A DNA stretch of 26,853 nucleotides from JAZLJD01 sp045617725 (lineage in GTDB: Bacteria; Bacillota; Clostridia; Lachnospirales; Lachnospiraceae). The DNA lies in contig JAZLJD010000005.1 in the NCBI GenBank assembly GCA_045617725.1, positions 1 to 26,853 on the forward strand, given 5' to 3'. Made by a program: the position numbers and the translations under genes. Below are positions 24,685 to 26,853 of this stretch, one piece after another. How positions within the stretch are numbered: the first letter of the stretch is position 1; every line of letters starts with the position of its first letter. Under the pieces are notes generated by a model, which ran no database searches, was not told the origin of the DNA, and worked only from the letters and a program-made list of their open reading frames with translations.

Positions 24685-25029
24685 CTATTGCAATACTGCC
24701 AAAATAGAAGTCGCTACCTCATGGTATTCTGTAAGCAACTCATCCGTCCCCTTACATATAGCTTCAATATCTCGAACCTGTCCCCTTCGTTCCATAATGT
24801 ACGCATGTTCTGCCAGTCCGATTGCTCCGATGGACCTTGCGGAACTCTTCAACGCGTGAACCACTATGGTGTAACCTTCCGCATCCTCATTTTGTACGAA
24901 GTTGCGAATCTCCTCAGCCTTCTCAGGTTCCTTCTGTGCAAAAAGCAAAAGCACCTGTTGCAGGAGGTCTTCATTGCCTCCGACCGAGCGGAGGGCAGAC
25001 GCTAAATCCAAGCCATCAATACAGTACAT
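24685..25029 (-). CDS. Stand-alone Hpt (histidine phosphotransfer) protein
   Basis: A 114-residue all-helical protein consisting of one Hpt domain. The phospho-accepting histidine is in VHALKSSARSIGA at about residue 58, matching the family HxxKG/S pattern. The N-terminus (GLDLASALRSVGGNEDLLQQVLLLF) matches the start of Hpt domains in hybrid kinases. It can relay phosphate between receiver domains. No response regulator is in the window, but the hybrid kinase at 17239-19380 ends in a receiver without an Hpt, so it is a plausible partner; this is inference. GGAG precedes the ATG by eight bases, and an extended -10 promoter lies at 25087-25095. Confidence 0.92.
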   Translation of the reverse strand: MYCIDGLDLASALRSVGGNEDLLQQVLLLFAQKEPEKAEEIRNFVQNEDAEGYTIVVHALKSSARSIGAIGLAEHAYIMERRGQVRDIEAICKGTDELLTEYHEVATSILAVLQ

Positions 25030-25086
25030 AACTTACTCCATTAGTATAAAAAGCTAATATCATAACACATACTCATCATCTGCCAT

Positions 25087-25095
25087 ATTATACCA
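25087..25095 (-). promoter_or_regulatory. Probable extended -10 promoter of the Hpt gene
   Basis: On the minus strand TGGTATAAT: a perfect -10 box with the TGn extension, about 58 bases before the Hpt start. No good -35 box is seen, as is usual for extended -10 promoters. Confidence 0.6.
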
Positions 25096-25167
25096 CAACT
25101 TTACATAACTCTCCTACTCTTATTTTCTTTTTTGCTTCTTTTTGTGCATATTTCTTGTATTTTATTG

Positions 25168-25185
25168 TAATATTCGTTAATATTA
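25168..25185 (+). promoter_or_regulatory. Inverted repeat upstream of capA, candidate operator
   Basis: TAATATT-CGTT-AATATTA is a perfect 18-base dyad about 70 bases before the capA start. The surrounding 226-base gap (25030-25255) is very AT-rich, with a pyrimidine-rich stretch on the plus strand. A weak promoter-like pair (TTGTAT, 17 bases, TAATAT) overlaps the dyad. AT-rich dyads occur by chance more often, so this is tentative. Confidence 0.35.
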
Positions 25186-25255
25186 GCCTAAGAATTTCAC
25201 TTCTTTTGTGGAATTTGAATAAAAATACATAAGTAAATTAAGAAAAGAGTATCAA

Positions 25256-26566
25256 ATGAAGAAGCGTTTCTTTTTTCCCGTCCTGTCGCTCTCCCTTGTT
25301 TTCCTGATTTGTGGATGTGAGCCGAAGTCCGAGGCGCCCGATGTCGTAATGGCAAGTGACATTTTCTCAAGCCAGACGGAGATTCTTGTCAGCCCCTCCG
25401 TGGTGCCCTCCGAAGAACCTTCGCAGCTCGTGCTTCCCACGAAACCGGAAGTCATCCCGACCGTTGAGCCAAAGACCTGTACGCTCATTGCTGTCGGCGA
25501 TACACTGGCGTCAAACGGAACCCATAAAAGCGGCAAATATCCGGACGGTACCTATAATTACGATCATATCTTTGCTCATACGAAGGATGTAATCGAAGCC
25601 GCCGACCTGGCCATCGTAAACGAAGAGGTCATGCTGGGCGGTGTTGATTTAGGACTTACGGGATATCCGCTGTTCAATGCGGCTTATGAGTTCGGTGATT
25701 CCATCTATGACGCGGGCTTCGACGTCGTGCTGCTTGCAAGTAACCACACCATAGACAAAGGCGAAACCGGATTTGACAACTGCATCAATTATTGGAAGAC
25801 ACACGAGGATGTCGGCATCGTCGGTGTGAACCAGACTCCCGAGGATGTGGAGAACATCTACGTTCGGGAAGTGAACGGAATCAAAATTGCCATTCTCAAC
25901 TACACATACGGTTTGAACGGCTTACACATGCCCAAGGACCGGGAATACATGGTCAATCTTCTGGATGAAGAGGGCCGCGTCGTCAATGACCTAAAAAAGG
26001 CACGCGAGCTTGCGGATTTCGTAATCGTCTGCCCGCACTGGGGCACCGAATATGTTTACAAGCCCACCTCTTATCAAACCAATTGGGCGCAGATTATGGC
26101 GGATAACGGAGCGGACCTCATCATCGGCACGCACCCCCACGTAATCGAGCCCGTTGAATGGATTACCGGATCGGACGGCCACCAGTGCCTGTGCTACTAT
26201 TCCCTGGGTAACTTCTCTTCCAATCAAAATAAAGCACCCCGGTGTTTGGGCGCTATGGCGAACCTTACCATTACCATGGACGAGAATGGAGTATATGTAT
26301 CCGAATATGGTGTCATTCCTATTATAAATCACGAGAATTGGGAGCTTGCGGGACTTACCACCTACCTGATGGAGGACTACACGGAAGAGCTTTCCGCAGT
26401 CAATGCCATCCGGGCCAATGACAGCACCTGGTCCTTTGACTTCGCAAAGGATCTGTGTGAGCAGGTATTCGGCGAGCTTTATACCGTCGGCGACAAATCC
26501 ATGAAACCGCAATACTCTAAAGACTACGGAACAGAAATCCGCGGCAGTGCCCCCGCCGGTATTTAG
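25256..26566 (+). CDS. CapA-family lipoprotein (poly-gamma-glutamate synthesis protein-like)
   Basis: A 436-residue secreted protein. The N-terminus is a lipoprotein signal (KKR, a hydrophobic core, then LICGC with Cys21 as the likely lipidated residue). A Pro/Ser/Glu-rich linker (about 22-75) follows, then a CapA domain in the metallophosphoesterase fold: IAVGDTLASNGTHKSG near 80-95, VNEEVMLGG, LLASNHTIDKGETGFD, VCPHWGTEY, GTHPHVIEPVEW and SLGNFSS. CapA proteins take part in poly-gamma-glutamate capsule formation, but no capB or capC is nearby, and many clostridial members are of unknown role. It is the only gene in this block on the plus strand. The ribosome site is weak (AAAAGAG). The TAG stop shares its G with the first base of a repeat element. 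Confidence 0.92.
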   Translation: MKKRFFFPVLSLSLVFLICGCEPKSEAPDVVMASDIFSSQTEILVSPSVVPSEEPSQLVLPTKPEVIPTVEPKTCTLIAVGDTLASNGTHKSGKYPDGTYNYDHIFAHTKDVIEAADLAIVNEEVMLGGVDLGLTGYPLFNAAYEFGDSIYDAGFDVVLLASNHTIDKGETGFDNCINYWKTHEDVGIVGVNQTPEDVENIYVREVNGIKIAILNYTYGLNGLHMPKDREYMVNLLDEEGRVVNDLKKARELADFVIVCPHWGTEYVYKPTSYQTNWAQIMADNGADLIIGTHPHVIEPVEWITGSDGHQCLCYYSLGNFSSNQNKAPRCLGAMANLTITMDENGVYVSEYGVIPIINHENWELAGLTTYLMEDYTEELSAVNAIRANDSTWSFDFAKDLCEQVFGELYTVGDKSMKPQYSKDYGTEIRGSAPAGI

Positions 26567-26620
26567 GGACGTTCCTTTTGTCACGAGGATGTGTACTTTG
26601 TCACGAGGAGTGTCCCCTGT
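26566..26620. repeat. Degenerate GGGACG repeat at the 3' end of capA
   Basis: Bases 26566-26584 (GGGACGTTCCTTTTGTCAC) match the arm at 16325-16343 with one mismatch. Instead of the inverted arm there follows a 20-base tandem piece: TTTGTCACGAGGA at 26577-26589 and again at 26597-26609. GTCCC at 26612-26616 could still pair with GGGAC at 26566. The first G of the element is the last base of the capA stop codon. Confidence 0.8.
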
Positions 26621-26643
26621 CACGGCTGCAACAAAAACGGCTC

Positions 26644-26736
26644 CATCTGACAGGCTTCGCCCGTCAGATGATTAGCAGTCGCCAAATGTCCACTCGCGCA
26701 AGCGCGATGGCCACTTGGCTCGTTGCCATAACAAAA
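26644..26736. repeat. Structured dispersed repeat, copy 2 (downstream of capA)
   Basis: 88 of 93 bases match 13477-13569. Hairpin 26644-26670 has arms CATCTGAC and GTCAGATG; compared with copy 1, a T-A pair has become an A-T pair. The 39-base hairpin at 26681-26719 differs from copy 1 at two bases. It ends with the same TCGTTGCCATAACAAAA. Open reading frames across it are unrelated between the two copies, so it is non-coding. Confidence 0.92.
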
Positions 26737-26758
26737 TCGCTCCCCACTAGTCGCCCAA

Positions 26759-26831
26759 TTTGCCCCATCGCACGAGTGCGCTGTGACAAAACAGTCGAAT
26801 TGCACACTTGCATAAATGCAGTGTCCAATTC
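26759..26831. repeat. Two further hairpins of the same shape, running to the window edge
   Basis: 26759-26790: 15-base arms with 12 pairs around CGCAC-GA-GTGCG. 26797-26831: GAATTG/CAATTC, a C-C mismatch, ACACT/AGTGT, a one-base T bulge, GCAT/ATGC and an AA loop. Their layout (outer stem, mismatch, middle stem, T bulge, inner stem, tiny loop) parallels the 39-base hairpin at 26681-26719, while the sequence differs. The last 22 bases of the window show nothing recognisable. Confidence 0.65.
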
Positions 26832-26853
26832 TTCTGTTTTCTGTCCTCCCCGC

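Noticed and set aside
26620..26805. 61-codon minus-strand frame across repeat copy 2
   Set aside because: It translates hairpin repeat sequence, has no ribosome site, and its counterpart in copy 1 is not open in the same frame.

Overview
The window looks like a chromosomal segment of a Gram-positive member of the Clostridia, most likely Lachnospiraceae. I base this on the strong AGGAGG-type ribosome binding sites, TTGACA-N17-TATAAT promoters, a SAM-I riboswitch in front of metK, the dnaE-pfkA gene order, and a slipin/NfeD pair. I see no rRNA, tRNA, CRISPR array, phage or transposase gene. The species cannot be named from the sequence alone.

Left part (1-8200, all minus strand, read right to left). 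A SleB-type cell wall hydrolase with two SH3 domains has its own promoter and terminator. A very tight six-gene operon follows: nfeD, slipin (SPFH), argF, a 121-residue unknown gene, coaX, dusB. Its genes are separated by 1-3 bases or overlap by 4 bases. greA then has its own consensus promoter, whose -35 box contains the dusB stop codon, and lysS follows behind an intergenic hairpin terminator.

Middle (8188-16300). dnaE, pfkA and a SpoU-type RNA methyltransferase form one minus-strand operon. Upstream of dnaE lies a structured repeat and then the terminator of an HD-GYP gene. The HD-GYP gene and metK are divergent. metK is preceded by a promoter, a complete SAM-I riboswitch and its terminator, so S-adenosylmethionine should repress its own synthesis.

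Right part (16300-26853). This is a signalling and cell-surface region: an AraC-type regulator, a Cache-domain hybrid histidine kinase, a metallophosphoesterase-acetyltransferase fusion, a membrane-anchored PIG-L-type deacetylase, a 7TM-GGDEF(degenerate)-EAL protein, a lone Hpt phosphotransfer protein, and a divergent CapA-family lipoprotein. The kinase ends in a receiver domain without its own Hpt, and a free Hpt is encoded 5 kb away, so a phosphorelay is possible. The HD-GYP and EAL proteins point to cyclic di-GMP turnover.

The least explained content is non-coding. A 93-base repeat occurs twice (13477-13569 and 26644-26736) with 88 identical bases; two of its five differences form an exact compensatory base-pair change in a hairpin. 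After the second copy come further hairpins of the same shape but different sequence, running to the window edge. A separate 19-bp palindrome arm (GGGACGGTCCTTTTGTCAC) occurs after metK and again, with one mismatch, exactly at the capA stop codon. These look like dispersed structured repeats and are the best candidates here for something undescribed.
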